Of a stretch of DNA of 64,000 nucleotides, positions 63,291 to 64,000 are shown in pieces (position 1 is the first letter of the stretch; each line of letters opens with the position of its first letter). The DNA comes from Thereva unica (Eukaryota > Arthropoda > Insecta > Diptera > Therevidae). The notes beneath the pieces were generated by a model, which worked only from the letters and a program-made list of their open reading frames with translations, had not been told where the DNA came from and made no database searches. A program made the translations under genes and the position numbers. The DNA lies in the NCBI GenBank assembly GCA_949987705.1, contig OX465281.1, positions 162,392,393-162,456,392 of the forward strand, in the 5' to 3' direction.

Positions 63291-64000
63291 TCCGCCCAAA
63301 TCCCAAAATTACTAAATCTTCTAATACTAAATCTTTTAATACTAAATCTTTTAATGCTAAATCTTGTAATACAAATTCTTCGCTTACCAATTCATCACCT
63401 AGCGAAATTACTAAATCTTTTAATGAAAATTCTTTTAATACCAAATCTTGTAATACAAATTCTTCGCTTACCAATTCATCACCTAGCGAAATTACTAAAT
63501 CTTTTAATGAAAATTCTTTTAATACCAAATCTTGTAATACAAATTCTTCGCTTACCAATTCATCACCGAGCGAAATTACTAAATCTTGTAATACTAAATC
63601 TCTTAATACTAAATCATTGAATGCTAACTCTTCGCTTACTAATTCAAGTACACCAAGCGAAACTACTAAATCTTTGAACACTAACTCTTTGCTTACCAAT
63701 TCTCGTGTACCAAGCGAAAATACCAAATATTGTAATACTAAATCATGTGATGGTAATCCATACCATACCAACTCGATCACCACGGAGATCACCACGGATG
63801 GAACTTCGAAATCTTGCCATCCACATACATCTACTAGAAACACTAACACTAATAACCACTACCGCGACACGAATAAACATTCTAAATCACGCCTTCGCGT
63901 ATACAACGTAATTCTTTCAAATACTAACAAAAGCGATAGCATCGCACTAAAAACGTTCTTCACTACAAATTCTTTAGCTAATTTCCTTGTAGATAGCGGT
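63291..64000 (+). CDS. Start of Gypsy pol: repetitive linker and protease, cut by window edge
   Basis: Open in the frame minus one relative to gag, continuing past 64000. It begins with about 190 residues made of N, T, S and K words (NTKSFNTKSF), including a 28-residue unit starting NTKSCNTNSSLTNSSPSEIT repeated three times (84 bp, about 63355-63605) and looser copies after it. It ends with NSLANFLVDSG, the aspartic-protease active site (LVDSG). The repeat sits in the Gag-Pol junction between the zinc knuckles and the protease. No canonical slippery heptamer is visible at the gag stop, so how pol is reached is open. Confidence 0.85.

Noticed and set aside
63175..63849. 224-codon minus-strand frame rich in LVLKDLV words
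   Set aside because: Shadow of the repetitive pol linker on the plus strand, whose frame ends in a true protease motif.

Overview
The window looks like a transposon graveyard from an animal nuclear genome, most likely an insect. I found no gene that is clearly a single-copy host gene. The evidence is Pao/BEL LTR retrotransposons with a tRNA-Tyr-type primer site, R1-, RTE- and CR1/Jockey-type LINEs, hAT, Tigger and mariner-like DNA elements, Helitrons, a tRNA-derived SINE, many (AT)n arrays and an AT-rich background. The species cannot be named from sequence alone. A 200-N gap at 52983-53182 means the last 11 kb is joined only by scaffolding.

Layout. 1-1.5 kb: 5' part of an RTE-type LINE (minus). 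1.77-4.1 kb: mosaic of an AGGGTGG-ended DNA transposon. 4.2-6.6 kb: R1-like LINE with ORF1 and part of the endonuclease (minus). 6.7-8.6, 18.0-19.6 and 43.2-45.3 kb: three complete copies of a non-autonomous Helitron carrying an array of 128-bp repeats; a fourth, partial copy lies at 28.1 kb. 8.6-10.4, 13.4-18.0 and 28.75-29.9 kb: pieces of one 3-kb DNA transposon family with AGGGTGGCC ends; the middle copy holds a 1.58-kb foldback insertion. 11.0-13.4 kb: MITEs and a Tigger fragment. 20.5-21.1 kb: BEL LTR and leader relic. 21-24.3 kb: mostly unassigned. 24.3-28.1 kb: RTE tail, GC-rich minisatellite and a CR1/Jockey-type LINE. 28.3-31.9 kb: SINE and DNA elements.

32.4-46.7 kb is a nested stack. 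A decayed autonomous Helitron replication/helicase gene was hit by a young BEL element (BEL-1, TSD GGCAC) and by a hAT element (TSD CTAATGCG), and the hAT in turn received a minisatellite Helitron. 47.3-53.0 kb holds a higher-order tandem repeat, a tRNA-like relic and two convergent copies of a transposase pseudogene forming a 1,575-bp inverted repeat that ends at the gap. 53.4-61.9 kb is a second BEL element (BEL-2) with one long open gag-pol frame. 62.4-64 kb is the gag and pol start of a Ty3/Gypsy-type element cut by the window edge.

The observation I rate highest is a row of six stem-loops in the BEL-1 LTRs, with constant 14-nt loops and stems that change in a compensatory way. Others are tRNA-like modules at matching places in two BEL LTRs, an extra nuclear-protein-like ORF in the env position of BEL-1, the paired-arm inverted repeat, and a DNA transposon apparently split into two halves 18 kb apart. 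The translated starts of the transposon ORFs should be treated as open-frame limits rather than proven start codons.
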